Below, one piece after another: positions 35,135 to 44,178 of a stretch of DNA of 64,000 nucleotides. The stretch spans positions 107,748 to 171,747 of the forward strand of contig JBBSMQ010000003.1 of assembly GCA_038233075.1 (NCBI GenBank), given 5' to 3'. Source of the stretch: Iamia sp038233075. GTDB lineage: Bacteria > Actinomycetota > Acidimicrobiia > Acidimicrobiales > Iamiaceae. The notes below the pieces were generated by a model. It had not been told where the DNA came from, searched no databases, and worked only from the letters and a program-made list of their open reading frames with translations. The position numbers were made by a program, and so were the translations under genes. Each line of letters starts with the position of its first letter. Position 1 is the first letter of the stretch.

Positions 35135-36298
35135 TCAGGCCGTCTCGGCCGCGGCCTCGCGGTCCTTGGTGACCTCGTCGAGCATCTCGTACTCCTCGCC
35201 GGTGTCGACCCAGCTCTCGAACTGCGTCACCCCGAGCGTGTCGAACCGCTGCCGGAGCCACCCGTCGTTGGCGTCGAGCAGGCCCAGCTTCTTGCAGTTG
35301 GGCACGATCTTGGAGAACAGCAGCTGCTGGAAGGGATCAGCGTTCTTCTCCTCGGCCGAGACGTTCAGCACCTGGAAGGCGTCCTTGGTGCTGACGCCCA
35401 TGCGCTCCCACATCTCCTGCTGCAGGAAGCGGTCACGCATGCGGACCGCGGCCTCGAAGGCGAACTCCTGGCGCTCCAGCATCTCGGCATCGGTGAGCTC
35501 GGCGTAGTACTCCTTCAGGCTCAGCACACCGAACGCGACGTGGCGGGCCTCGTCGCTCATCACGTAGCGCAGCAGCTGCTTCAGCAGCGGGTCGGGCGTG
35601 GTCTGGTGGGCCATGCCGAAGGCGGCCAGGGCCAGGCCCTCCACCATCACCTGCATGCCCAGGTAGGTCATGTCCCAGCGGCTGTCGGCGATGATGTCGT
35701 CGAGCAGCATCCGTAGGTGGGCGTTGATCGGGTAGTGACCGCACAGCTTCTCGTCCAGGTACCGGGCGAAGACCTCGACGTGGCGGGCCTCGTCCATCAC
35801 CTGGGTGGCGGCGTAGTACTTGGCGTCGATCCACGGCACCGTCTCGACGATCTTGGCCGTGCACACCAGGGCGCCCTGCTCGCCGTGCATGAACTGGCTG
35901 AGGCTCCAGTTCTGGCTCTGGATGGCGAGGTCGACGAACTCCTTGTCGCCCCACGTCGAGAACACGGTGCCCGACATGTCGACCGGGCTGATCGGGCCCA
36001 TGGCCACCCCCATGTCGATCATCTGGCGGGCGAAGTCCTCCTGGTCCACGTCGGTGTCCCAGGGGAGGTCGGTGGTGCCGTTCCACATGGCGTTCTTGGC
36101 CTTCTCGTAGAGCTTCTCGAGAGGCGGCCGGGCGCCCTTCTCGTAGTCCCAGGTGAAGATGGCGTCGGCGTTGTCCTCGACCGCGTGGATCGCCTCCTCC
36201 ACGTCGGTGTTGGACACCGAGAGGATCGCTTCGAGGTCGTCGACCGCACCGCGGCCCAGGATCTCGGCGTCGCGGTTGGTGCTGTCGGTCGTGGTCAT
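35135..36298 (-). CDS. Ferritin-like diiron oxygenase/desaturase family protein
   Basis: 387 residues from ATG 36298. It has two E...DEARH pairs (GEQGALV with DEARHVEVFARYL; EGLALAAFG with DEARHVAFG), the ligand set of a ferritin-like diiron centre as in ribonucleotide reductase R2-like and acyl-ACP-desaturase-like oxidases. The substrate is unknown. It lies 2 bp downstream of a TetR gene on the same strand, so the regulator probably controls it. Confidence 0.8.
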   Translation of the reverse strand: MTTTDSTNRDAEILGRGAVDDLEAILSVSNTDVEEAIHAVEDNADAIFTWDYEKGARPPLEKLYEKAKNAMWNGTTDLPWDTDVDQEDFARQMIDMGVAMGPISPVDMSGTVFSTWGDKEFVDLAIQSQNWSLSQFMHGEQGALVCTAKIVETVPWIDAKYYAATQVMDEARHVEVFARYLDEKLCGHYPINAHLRMLLDDIIADSRWDMTYLGMQVMVEGLALAAFGMAHQTTPDPLLKQLLRYVMSDEARHVAFGVLSLKEYYAELTDAEMLERQEFAFEAAVRMRDRFLQQEMWERMGVSTKDAFQVLNVSAEEKNADPFQQLLFSKIVPNCKKLGLLDANDGWLRQRFDTLGVTQFESWVDTGEEYEMLDEVTKDREAAAETA

Positions 36299-36300
36299 GG

Positions 36301-36984
36301 TCAGGACTCCTGCGGAGATGAGGGGACGGGTGCGGTGGTCAGATCGATGGTCGGCTCGGTGGCCAGGGCGGCGATGAGGTGGGCGATGAGTCGCTCCCAG
36401 GGCATCGCGTCGGGCAGGGGCACGTCGGCTGCCTCCAGGAGGAGGAACCCGAACCCGAGGGCGTGGCAGAAGGTGACGAGGGCCTCGGTGTCGAGCTCGG
36501 TGCCGATGCCGCCGCTCTGCTTGGCGGCCTCGATGACGTCGCGCAGTCGGTGGTGGCGCTCGCACACGTGGCTGCGGATGAGCTCAGCCACCGCAGGGTC
36601 GCGCCGAGCGGCCACGAAGGCCTCGGTCAGCAGGGCACTGCCGCGGTCGGCCGTCGAGGAGCGCTGCACGAGGTGGCTGCCGGCGATCGCCAGCACGTCC
36701 TCCGCCCTGCCCTCGAAGCGGTGGTCGGCGAACAGGGAGTCGAGCTCGTCGGTGGCCGTGCACTCCAGGGCGGCCACCAACAGCTCGGCCTTGCCGGCGT
36801 GGCGGCTGTAGATGGCACCGGTCGTCACGCCGGCCCGGCGGGCGATCTCGGCCACGCCCGCCCGGTCGTAACCCCGCTCGGCGAACACGGCGGCCGCCGC
36901 TTCCAGGAGGCGGTCGCCCAGCGGATCCCCGGCCGCGGCGGGTGACGGAGCGGGAGCAGACAGATCGTGGGGGGCGATGGCCAC
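36301..36984 (-). CDS. TetR family transcriptional regulator
   Basis: 227 residues from GTG 36984. The N-terminal HTH is canonical: LLEAAAAVFAERGYDRAGVA with EIARRAGVTTGAIYSRHAGK. The C-terminal ligand domain is variable. First gene of an operon with the diiron oxygenase. TATTAT 7 nt upstream lies in an inverted repeat, so autorepression is likely. Confidence 0.9.
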   Translation of the reverse strand: MAIAPHDLSAPAPSPAAAGDPLGDRLLEAAAAVFAERGYDRAGVAEIARRAGVTTGAIYSRHAGKAELLVAALECTATDELDSLFADHRFEGRAEDVLAIAGSHLVQRSSTADRGSALLTEAFVAARRDPAVAELIRSHVCERHHRLRDVIEAAKQSGGIGTELDTEALVTFCHALGFGFLLLEAADVPLPDAMPWERLIAHLIAALATEPTIDLTTAPVPSSPQES

Positions 36985-36991
36985 ACCGACG

Positions 36992-37008
36992 ATAATAACG
37001 GATGTTAT
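36992..37008. promoter_or_regulatory. TetR operator and -10 element
   Basis: ATAAC-GGAT-GTTAT inverted repeat (36995-37008) overlapping the minus-strand -10 TATTAT (36992-36997), which is 7 nt before GTG 36984. Confidence 0.55.
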
Positions 37009-37041
37009 CGCCGAAGGGAAGGGCAGGGCGCGGCAAACATC

Positions 37042-37151
37042 ACCGCTCTCGTCACCCTCGGCCGACGTTGAGGACGCGGGTCCGTCTCGGCCGCACGAAC
37101 TCGGGCTGCCAACCGCTCTCGTCACCCCTCGGCCGACGTCGAGGACGCGGG
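37042..37151. repeat. Two 39-40-bp direct repeats
   Basis: ACCGCTCTCGTCACCC(C)TCGG-type units at 37042-37080 and 37112-37151 differ by one base change and one inserted C. They lie between tetR and cdd. Confidence 0.75.
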
Positions 37152-37287
37152 GTAGGGTGCGGGCCTCGCCGCCGGGGGATGACCTGCCGCCTCACCTTCA
37201 GGGGCGGACGCCGAAGGACGCGTCGTTGATGATCGCGAAGCTGATGTCGGGGAGCTGCACCTACCGCCGCGGCGACTCCGGCTGATC

Positions 37288-37731
37288 GTGGCCGAGGCCC
37301 ACCAGCCCGTGCCGCCGCCGGTCGATTGGGAGGCCCTGCGCGCTCGGGCTCGGGCCGTGGCCGCCCAGGCCTACGCTCCGTACTCCGGGGTGCGGGTGGG
37401 CGCCGCGGCCCTGGTCGACGACGGTCGCATCGTCACCGGCTGCAACGTGGAGAACGCCAGCCTCGGGCTCACCACCTGCGCCGAGAACGGCGTGGCCTCG
37501 ACCCTGGCCGCCACCGGCGGGGGTCGGCTGGTGGCCCTGGCCGTTGTGGCCGGCGACGGCGCCCCCCTCTCCCCCTGCGGCCGCTGCCGGCAGGTGCTCC
37601 TGGAGTTCGGCGGGTCGGACCTGGAGATCGACACCGGTGGCGGGACGGTGACCCTTGGTCAGCTGCTCCCACGAGCCTTCGGCCCCGAGGACGTGGCCGC
37701 CCGGCGCGACCCCCCGCCGGCGGGGGGCTGA
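37288..37731 (+). CDS. cdd: Cytidine deaminase
   Basis: 147 residues. Zinc/proton-shuttle motif TTCAENG and the second pair PCGRCRQ identify a homotetrameric cytidine deaminase, converting (deoxy)cytidine to (deoxy)uridine for pyrimidine salvage. Start GTG 37288. The stop is 1 nt before the deoA GTG, so the two form a salvage operon. Confidence 0.9.
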   Translation: MAEAHQPVPPPVDWEALRARARAVAAQAYAPYSGVRVGAAALVDDGRIVTGCNVENASLGLTTCAENGVASTLAATGGGRLVALAVVAGDGAPLSPCGRCRQVLLEFGGSDLEIDTGGGTVTLGQLLPRAFGPEDVAARRDPPPAGG

Positions 37732-37732
37732 G

Positions 37733-39007
37733 GTGGCCACCGACATCCTGGACGTCCTGCGGGCCAAGCGCGACGGGCAGGTCCTCTCCGACGAGCAGAT
37801 CCGCTTCGTCCTCGACGGCTTCACCGCGGGTTCCGTCGCCGACGAGCAGATGGCCGCGCTCTGCATGGCCATCGTGTTCCAGGGCCTCTCCCCCGCCGAG
37901 CTGTCGACCTGGACGGAGGTCATGCTTGACTCCGGCACCCGTCTCGACCTGTCGGGCCTGGAGCGACCCACCGTCGACAAGCACTCCACCGGCGGGGTGG
38001 GTGACAAGGTCAGCCTCATCCTCGTGCCCCTCGTCGCCGCCTGCGGCGCGGCCGTGCCCCAGCTGGCGGGGCGGGGCCTGGGCCACACCGGCGGCACCCT
38101 CGACAAGCTGGAGGCCATCCCCGGCTGGTCTCCGCACCTCGACCTGCCCGCGATGCGGGAGGCCCTGGCCACCGTGGGCGGGGTGATCTGCGGCGCCGGC
38201 GACGACCTCGCCCCCGCCGACCGGCGCCTCTACGCCCTGCGGGACGTGACCGCCACGGTCGAGGCCATCCCCCTCATCGCCAGCTCGATCATGAGCAAGA
38301 AGATCGCCTCGGGCACGGCCGCTCTCGTGCTCGACGTGAAGGTCGGCTCCGGGGCGTTCCTGCCCGAGGAGGAGCGGGCGCGGGAGCTGGCCGCCACCAT
38401 GGTCGGCCTGGGCCGGGACCACGGGGTGGAGACGGTGGCCCTCCTGACCGACATGGACACCCCCCTGGGTCGGGCCGCCGGCAACGCTCTCGAGGTCGCC
38501 GAGGCCCTGGAGGTGCTCGGCGGGAGCGGGCCCGGGGATCTGCGCGAGGTCACGCTCGCTCTCGCCCGCGAGATGGTGGCCCTGGCCGGCCTCGACGTCG
38601 ACCCCGCCGACGTGTTGGCGTCGGGACGGGCGCGCGTCACCTTCGACGCCATGGTCCGGGCCCAGGGCGGCGATCCGGGGGCTCCCCTGCCCACCTCGTC
38701 GCAGGTGGTCCCCGTCGCCGCTCCCGCGTCAGGCGTGCTGCAGCGCCTCGACGCCCGCGCCGTGGGCGTTGCCGCCTGGCGCCTGGGGGCGGGCCGGGCC
38801 CACAAGCAGGACGCGGTGAGCGCGTCGGCCGGCATCGTCTGTCGTGCCAAGCCGGGCGACGTCGTCGCCGAGGGTGACACCGTGCTGGAGCTCCACCTCG
38901 ACGACCCCGACCGGCTGGACGGCGCCCGCGCCGCGCTGGAAGGGGCCATCGAGCTTGGCCCCGAGCCCTCGGCCCCCCGTCCCCTCGTCCTCGACCGCAT
39001 CTCCTGA
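37733..39007 (+). CDS. deoA: Thymidine (pyrimidine-nucleoside) phosphorylase
   Basis: 424 residues from GTG 37733. PTVDKHSTGGVGDKVSLILV and GRGLGHTGGTLDKLE are pyrimidine phosphorylase signatures; the C-terminal ~90 residues form the PYNP_C domain (VGVAAWRLGAGRAHKQDAVS). It cleaves deoxyuridine/thymidine with phosphate, using the product of the cdd enzyme encoded just upstream. Confidence 0.93.
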   Translation: MATDILDVLRAKRDGQVLSDEQIRFVLDGFTAGSVADEQMAALCMAIVFQGLSPAELSTWTEVMLDSGTRLDLSGLERPTVDKHSTGGVGDKVSLILVPLVAACGAAVPQLAGRGLGHTGGTLDKLEAIPGWSPHLDLPAMREALATVGGVICGAGDDLAPADRRLYALRDVTATVEAIPLIASSIMSKKIASGTAALVLDVKVGSGAFLPEEERARELAATMVGLGRDHGVETVALLTDMDTPLGRAAGNALEVAEALEVLGGSGPGDLREVTLALAREMVALAGLDVDPADVLASGRARVTFDAMVRAQGGDPGAPLPTSSQVVPVAAPASGVLQRLDARAVGVAAWRLGAGRAHKQDAVSASAGIVCRAKPGDVVAEGDTVLELHLDDPDRLDGARAALEGAIELGPEPSAPRPLVLDRIS

Positions 39008-39055
39008 CCTCCACCGTTCGCGATCGGCGGGGTTCAGCGCGGTGGGAGAGGCTGG

Positions 39056-39547
39056 TCAGGTCGGGGGGGCGAGGGACCGGTCGACCTGACCGGTGCGGAC
39101 CATCTCCCGACGGCGGCCGGCGTCGTCGAGGCCGAAGGTCCGCCAGCACCACCAGCAGGCGGCCCCGCCCAGGACCTCGAGACCGAGGATCACGCCCCAC
39201 GGCCGGTCCAGCTCGGGCAGGCCGCCACCCCCGAGGTCGGTGCCCAGGAAGGGCCACCAGAACAGCTCGGCCCGGGTGAAGGAGAGGTCCAGGGCGAGGT
39301 GCAGGAACATGCCGATGGGGATGCCCAGCCAGCGGCGCCGGACCAGCCGGCGATGGCGGGTCAGGCCCATGACGACGGCCAGGGCCAGCACCGCGCCGAG
39401 CAGGGTGTGGAGGATCCAGGGTCCGCCGGTCACGGCGTCGACCAGGGGCAACAGCGCTCCCAGCACGACCATCCGGTAGTCGAGGGCAGGGCTGCGGAAC
39501 ACCAGCCAGACGACGGCCACCGTCGGGCCCACGAACCAGAGCACCAC
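39056..39547 (-). CDS. Integral membrane protein
   Basis: 163 residues with four hydrophobic segments. GALLPLVDAVTGGPWILHTL, then TRHRR and GMFLHLALDLSFT, have the His/Asp pattern of YdjM-like membrane hydrolases, but this is weak. Start GTG. Confidence 0.6.
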   Translation of the reverse strand: MVLWFVGPTVAVVWLVFRSPALDYRMVVLGALLPLVDAVTGGPWILHTLLGAVLALAVVMGLTRHRRLVRRRWLGIPIGMFLHLALDLSFTRAELFWWPFLGTDLGGGGLPELDRPWGVILGLEVLGGAACWWCWRTFGLDDAGRRREMVRTGQVDRSLAPPT

Positions 39548-39598
39548 GGCCGCTAGCTCGGTCGCCGCAAGGAGGGACGCGGGATCATGGGCGCCGGC

Positions 39599-40324
39599 TC
39601 ATCGGACGAGGATGCGGCCGCAGTCCTCGCAGTGGATGCGGGCATCAGGCGGCAGGCCCTTGATCCGGCTCACCTCCACGGCCGAGAGCTTCATGTGGCA
39701 GCCGCCGCAGGTGGTGCCGCGCTCGAGGCGGGCCGCTCCCACGCCGTCGAGGTCGGTTCGCAGCTCCTCGTACTCGGACAGCAGATCCTCGGGCACCGAG
39801 GCCGCCGCCTGGTCCCGGGCGGTGGCCTCGGACTCGAGCTCGGCGTCGATCTCGGCTTCGGCGACGGTGATCCGACTGGCCACGTCGGCCGCCCGCGTCG
39901 CCAGGGTGGACCGCTCTTCGATGAGGGTGGCGGCCTCCTCGTCGAAGGGCTCGCGCGCGACCATCATCTCCAGCTCCTCGTCCTCCAGCACACCGATCCG
40001 CCGGGCCAGTGAGGCGATCTCGTCCTGGAGCGCCTGCAGCTCGCGGGGGCCGGTCACCGTCCCGCTGTAGAGGGCCTTGTCGGCCTGGGCGGACTTGGCG
40101 CGGAGGCTGGCCACCTCGTCGTCGATGCGGGCCTGCTCCCGGTCGATCCGGTGGCGTTCGGCGTCGACGACGCCCAGGCGCTGCTCCTTGGTCCGGTCGG
40201 CCTCGGCCACCTCGGCCGCCTCGGTCCGCTCGGGCAGGGTCCGGCGGCGGGTGCGCAGCTGGGTGATGCGGGTGTCATGGTCCTGGACCGCCAGCAGCTG
40301 CTCCGTCGGATCGGTGTCGCTCAT
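39599..40324 (-). CDS. C4-type zinc-ribbon coiled-coil protein (DUF164)
   Basis: 241 residues from ATG 40324. A long coiled coil (residues ~15-175) is followed by a zinc ribbon: CGGCHMKLS and HCEDCGRIL. The family is conserved in actinobacteria and may bind nucleic acid; its role is unsettled. The preceding upstream in-frame residues look non-coding, so the later ATG was chosen. Confidence 0.85.
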   Translation of the reverse strand: MSDTDPTEQLLAVQDHDTRITQLRTRRRTLPERTEAAEVAEADRTKEQRLGVVDAERHRIDREQARIDDEVASLRAKSAQADKALYSGTVTGPRELQALQDEIASLARRIGVLEDEELEMMVAREPFDEEAATLIEERSTLATRAADVASRITVAEAEIDAELESEATARDQAAASVPEDLLSEYEELRTDLDGVGAARLERGTTCGGCHMKLSAVEVSRIKGLPPDARIHCEDCGRILVR

Positions 40325-40566
40325 CTGGACCTCGTCGCCTCGTCGTGGGACACAGTCAGCACCCCGTTCGTCGCCGGGCACCGATGGGTGCGGCCGGCTC
40401 CGCCCGCTGCGCGGTCGGAGGGTCCGTGCCGTCTCGTGCGCGTGCTGCGCTCCCTCATCGGGGCACCGCCTCGCGCCGTCGCTCTGTCACCCGAGCCCTC
40501 CAAGGATCAGCCATCGGTGCCCGGGCAGGGTACGTGGTGCCAGACCGAGGTCCGGACGCCCCGTGG

Positions 40567-42558
40567 TCAGCGGCAGCGGCGGCGAGGGGTGGGCAGGCAG
40601 AGCGTCTCACCCGGGGCCGGCGGCTCGGGCGGGACGAACTCCTGCACCGGCAGGTCGGCGGTGGCCTTGGCCATGAAGTCACCCCAGGTCCGGGCCGGGT
40701 ACTGGCCGCCGGTGGCGGTCTTGAACTGCCCGGAGAGGGGCTCGTTGTCCGAGGTACCGCCCATCCACACCGACACCGAGAGCTGGGGCACGTAGCCCAC
40801 GAACCAGACGTCGCTGGGGCCGTTGGTCGTGCCCGTCTTGCCCGCCGCCGGACGGTCGATCTGGGCGTTGGTGCCGGTGCCATCCTCGACGTTCTCCTCC
40901 AGGATGGAGTTGACCAGACGGGCCACCTGTTCGGGGATGACCCGGGTGGGGGCGGCCTGGTGGGCGAAGACGATGTTGCCGTCGACGTCCTCGACCCGGT
41001 CGATGAAGTAGGGCTCGTTGCGCACCCCGTCGTTGGCGAACACGGAGTAGGCCGAGGCCATGTCGAGGGGGGACACGCCGTTGGGTCCGAGCGGCATGGC
41101 TGGCGCCTCGGGGCTAAGGGTTGAGGTGATGCCGAGGCGGTGGGCCATGTCGGCCACCTTCTGGGGCCCCACGATCTGGTTCAGGCGCAGGAAGGCACAG
41201 TTGGAGGACTTCAGCGTCTGGCGGGTCACGGTGGTGTAGCTACCCCGGCTGTTGTTGAAGTTGCCGGGCTGATCCTCGTCGGGCCGGTAGCCCACATCGC
41301 GCCCGCACGGTGCCGTCCCGTTCACGATGTCGTTGGGCGAGTAGCCGTCGAGGAAGGCCTGGGCCAGCACGAAGGGCTTGAAGGTGGAGCCCACGGCCCG
41401 GTTCTGGCGCAGCGCCAGGTCGTACTCGAAGCGCTCGAACCCGGGCCCGCCCACGATGAACCGCACGGCGCCGGTGCCGGGCTCGACCCCGGCCATGGCC
41501 GCGGTACCGATCCGCTGAGCGCCGTTGTCGGCCGGCGGCAGGTCAAAGGTGGCGTCGCCGTTGTTGCCCGGAAGTGTGTCGTCTCGCGACTCGACGGCCT
41601 CGAGGTACATGTCAGGGTCCAGGGTCGTGTAGACGCGCAGACCGCCGCCGTACACGGTGTTGAAGCGGGCCGTCGGCGTCTCGCCCAGACGCTCGTCGGC
41701 GAGGAGCTGCTTCTTGATCTCCTCGACGAAGTAGTCCTCAGGCCGCTTCGGGCGGAACGACTGCTCCGGGAGGGGCGCCAGCTTGTTGAGGTCGGCCTCC
41801 GAGCGGGAGAGGCGGCCGGTGGTGACCAGGGCGTCGAGCACGGTGTTGCGACGGCTGCTGGCCTGGCTCTTGCTGTTCAGCGGGTCACAGCTCGTCGGGC
41901 AGCGGATGATCCCGCCCAGCAGGGCGCCCTCGGCCCAGGTGAGGTCGCCCACGTCCTTGTCGAAGTAGGTCTCGGCCGCGGCCTGCACGCCGTAGGCGCC
42001 ACTGCCGAAGTAGATGGTGTTGATGTAGTACTCGAGGATCTCGCCCTTGGTGTAGGTGTCCTCCAGCTCGACCGCGAGCACCGCCTCGCGCACCTTGCGG
42101 CTGAAGTCCTGGTCCTTGTCGTCGATGACGTTCTTCACCACCTGCTGGGTGATGGTCGAACCGCCCTGGGCGACGCCGCCGCTCTCGATGTTGGCGGTGA
42201 AGGCCCGGCCGATGGCGCGGGCGTTCACCCCCTTGTGGCCGTAGAAGGCAGAGTCCTCGGCGGTCAGGATCGAGTCGATCACGGTGCGGGGCACATCCTC
42301 GATGCCGACCTGCACCCGGTTCTCCTCGTCGACGAGGGTGGCGATGATGTCGCCGTTGCGGTCATAGACGTAGGACCGCTCCGACAGGGGCTGGAGGGTG
42401 ATCGAGTCCTGCTCGAAGCGGTGGGCCTTGGCGATGTCGGCCACCTCGGGCGCCGCGACCGCGACGGTGGCGGTGAGCGTGGCCACGCCCACCGCCATGA
42501 TCAGCACCAGGCGAACGATACGCCCCAGGCTGGTCAGCAACACCCTCACGACCTTCAC
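40567..42558 (-). CDS. Class A penicillin-binding protein (PBP1-type)
   Basis: 663 residues. One N-terminal membrane helix (~residues 8-35), a glycosyltransferase domain with catalytic Glu101 in EDSAFYGHKG and QGGSTITQQ, and a transpeptidase domain with Ser391-x-x-Lys394 (GSTFKPF), SSN and KTGTT. It polymerises and cross-links peptidoglycan outside the membrane. Length and order are normal. The C-terminus ends in a short Pro/Arg tail without PASTA repeats. Confidence 0.94.
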   Translation of the reverse strand: MKVVRVLLTSLGRIVRLVLIMAVGVATLTATVAVAAPEVADIAKAHRFEQDSITLQPLSERSYVYDRNGDIIATLVDEENRVQVGIEDVPRTVIDSILTAEDSAFYGHKGVNARAIGRAFTANIESGGVAQGGSTITQQVVKNVIDDKDQDFSRKVREAVLAVELEDTYTKGEILEYYINTIYFGSGAYGVQAAAETYFDKDVGDLTWAEGALLGGIIRCPTSCDPLNSKSQASSRRNTVLDALVTTGRLSRSEADLNKLAPLPEQSFRPKRPEDYFVEEIKKQLLADERLGETPTARFNTVYGGGLRVYTTLDPDMYLEAVESRDDTLPGNNGDATFDLPPADNGAQRIGTAAMAGVEPGTGAVRFIVGGPGFERFEYDLALRQNRAVGSTFKPFVLAQAFLDGYSPNDIVNGTAPCGRDVGYRPDEDQPGNFNNSRGSYTTVTRQTLKSSNCAFLRLNQIVGPQKVADMAHRLGITSTLSPEAPAMPLGPNGVSPLDMASAYSVFANDGVRNEPYFIDRVEDVDGNIVFAHQAAPTRVIPEQVARLVNSILEENVEDGTGTNAQIDRPAAGKTGTTNGPSDVWFVGYVPQLSVSVWMGGTSDNEPLSGQFKTATGGQYPARTWGDFMAKATADLPVQEFVPPEPPAPGETLCLPTPRRRCR

Positions 42559-42635
42559 GAGGAGGACACGCTACTGGTTGACCCCCTGCGAGCAACGGGC
42601 GGGCGCTCGCGCCACACGTCACGCTGCTCCTCGCA

Positions 42636-42720
42636 GATGTGAGCTGCGCCGTGCGCCGCGCCCCACGGATGTGACCTGCGCCTGGCGCCGCGCCGGCGAT
42701 GTGACCTGCGGCTCAGGCTG
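42636..42720. repeat. Triplicate GATGTGA(C/G)CTGCG repeats
   Basis: Three copies of about 30-32 bp start at 42636, 42668 and 42698. They are the first part of a 372-bp gene-free interval before the F420 oxidoreductase gene. Confidence 0.7.
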
Positions 42721-42806
42721 GTGATGGCCGAGGCGGGGGCTGGTGCTGCTCGGGCTTGGACCGGCCATGCCCGCCCGCCGTCTGAGCCGCAGGCGGACCG
42801 GGAACC

Positions 42807-42897
42807 GCGGGTTCCGACTGCGGGACTGCGGGTTCCGACCCAGGACGGCGGGTTCCGACCAGGACTGCGGGTTTCGGCCGGGACGGCGGGTTCGGAC
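42807..42897. repeat. Five short tandem repeats GCGGGTTCCGAC
   Basis: Copies start at 42807, 42828, 42848, 42867 and 42886 (period 19-21 bp; the last two carry 1-3 changes). They end 20 bp before the -10 of the F420 gene. Confidence 0.75.
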
Positions 42898-42916
42898 CGG
42901 CGCAGCCGACCACCGG

Positions 42917-42922
42917 TAGCGT
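42917..42922 (+). promoter_or_regulatory. -10 element TAGCGT, leaderless promoter
   Basis: 8 nt before ATG 42931. Confidence 0.4.
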
Positions 42923-42930
42923 GCCCGACC

Positions 42931-43869
42931 ATGGCCCCCTCCCGCCCCTTCCGCTTCGGCGTCCAGCACGCCTCCGCTCCCGACGGCCCCCAGTGGTCCG
43001 ACCGGGCCCGCCAGGCCGAGGACCTCGGGTACTCGACGCTGTTCATGCCCGACCACTTCGGTGACCAGCTCTCGCCCACGGTGGCGCTGCAGGCGGCGGC
43101 CGATGCCACCACCACCCTCCGGGTCGGGGCCCTCGTCTTCGACAACGACTATCGCCACCCGGTGGTGTTGGCGAAGGACTGCGCCACCATCGACCTGCTG
43201 TCCGGTGGGCGCCTGGAGCTGGGCCTGGGCGCAGGCTGGATGGTCTCGGACTACGAGCAGTCCGGCATCCCCCTGGAGGCGCCCAAGGTCCGGGTCGAGC
43301 GCATGGAGGAGGCCGTGGCCGTGCTCAAGGGCGCCTTCGCCGATGGGCCGTTCGACCACGAGGGCCCGCACTACACCATCAGCGGCTACGACGGTCAGCC
43401 CAAGCCGGCCCAGCGTCCCCACCCGCCGCTGCTCATCGGCGGTGGCAAGCGTCGGGTGCTGTCGTTCGCGGCCCGGGAGGCCCAGATCGTGGGCATCAAC
43501 CCCACCATCCCCAACGGCAAAGTCGACGCCGACGCCGCCATCACCGGCACCGCCACCGCCACCGACGAGAAGGTGGGCTGGATCAAGGAGGCGGCCGGCG
43601 ACCGCTACGGCGAGCTGGAGCTGAACGCCCTCAACTTCGCCACCGTCGTCACCGACGACCGACCCGGCACCATCGAGATGATGGCCCCGCTGTTGGGCAT
43701 CCCGCCCGAGGACGTCGAGGACTACCCCCACGCCCTCATCGGCACGGTCGAGGAGATCTGCGCCGACCTCGAGGCCCGCCGCGAGCGCTGGGACCTCTCC
43801 TACGTCGTGGTCCAGGCCGACGCCATGGAGGCCCTGGCGCCGGTGGTGGCCAAGCTGGCCGGCACCTGA
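42931..43869 (+). CDS. F420-dependent LLM class oxidoreductase
   Basis: 312 residues of the luciferase-like TIM-barrel type: FRFGVQHASAPDGPQWSDRA, DLGYSTLFMPDHF, GRLELGLGAGWMVSDYEQSG, RPHPPLLIGGGKRRVLSFAA. The group uses coenzyme F420 in actinobacteria. Substrate is unknown. ATG with a leaderless promoter just after a tandem repeat array. Confidence 0.88.
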   Translation: MAPSRPFRFGVQHASAPDGPQWSDRARQAEDLGYSTLFMPDHFGDQLSPTVALQAAADATTTLRVGALVFDNDYRHPVVLAKDCATIDLLSGGRLELGLGAGWMVSDYEQSGIPLEAPKVRVERMEEAVAVLKGAFADGPFDHEGPHYTISGYDGQPKPAQRPHPPLLIGGGKRRVLSFAAREAQIVGINPTIPNGKVDADAAITGTATATDEKVGWIKEAAGDRYGELELNALNFATVVTDDRPGTIEMMAPLLGIPPEDVEDYPHALIGTVEEICADLEARRERWDLSYVVVQADAMEALAPVVAKLAGT

Positions 43870-43905
43870 GCCACCCCGAGCCGGTCACCCGCGCCACTTC
43901 GGCCC

Positions 43906-44013
43906 CGCCTGCGAACTGGTGAGCGAGCGGGTGGCCCCAGCAACCGATCCCCACACCACGTCGACCCGCCTGCGAACTGGTCAGCGAGCGGGTGGCCCCA
44001 CCAACCGATCCCC
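43906..44013. repeat. Two 47-bp direct repeats, period 61 bp
   Basis: 43906-43952 and 43967-44013 match at 45 of 47 positions (core GCGAACTGGT..AGCGAGCGGG). A second short direct repeat, GATGAGTCCGGGCGG, follows at 44081 and 44120. The interval 43870-44178 (309 bp) holds no gene. Confidence 0.8.
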
Positions 44014-44178
44014 GGCGCCACTTCACACCGGGGCGAGCACAGCGACGAGGATGCGGCGTGCGACGGGTGACCTGACCCCCGATGAGTCCGGGCGGTTCGG
44101 AGGTGTCTGCGACCGCACCGATGAGTCCGGGCGGGGCGTGACGTCGGAACCACGGACCCGAGCACGGGAGGAACGACC

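Noticed and set aside
42807..42897. CRISPR-like array
   Set aside because: Repeat core of only 12 bp with 7-9-bp spacers; no cas genes. Listed as a tandem repeat instead.
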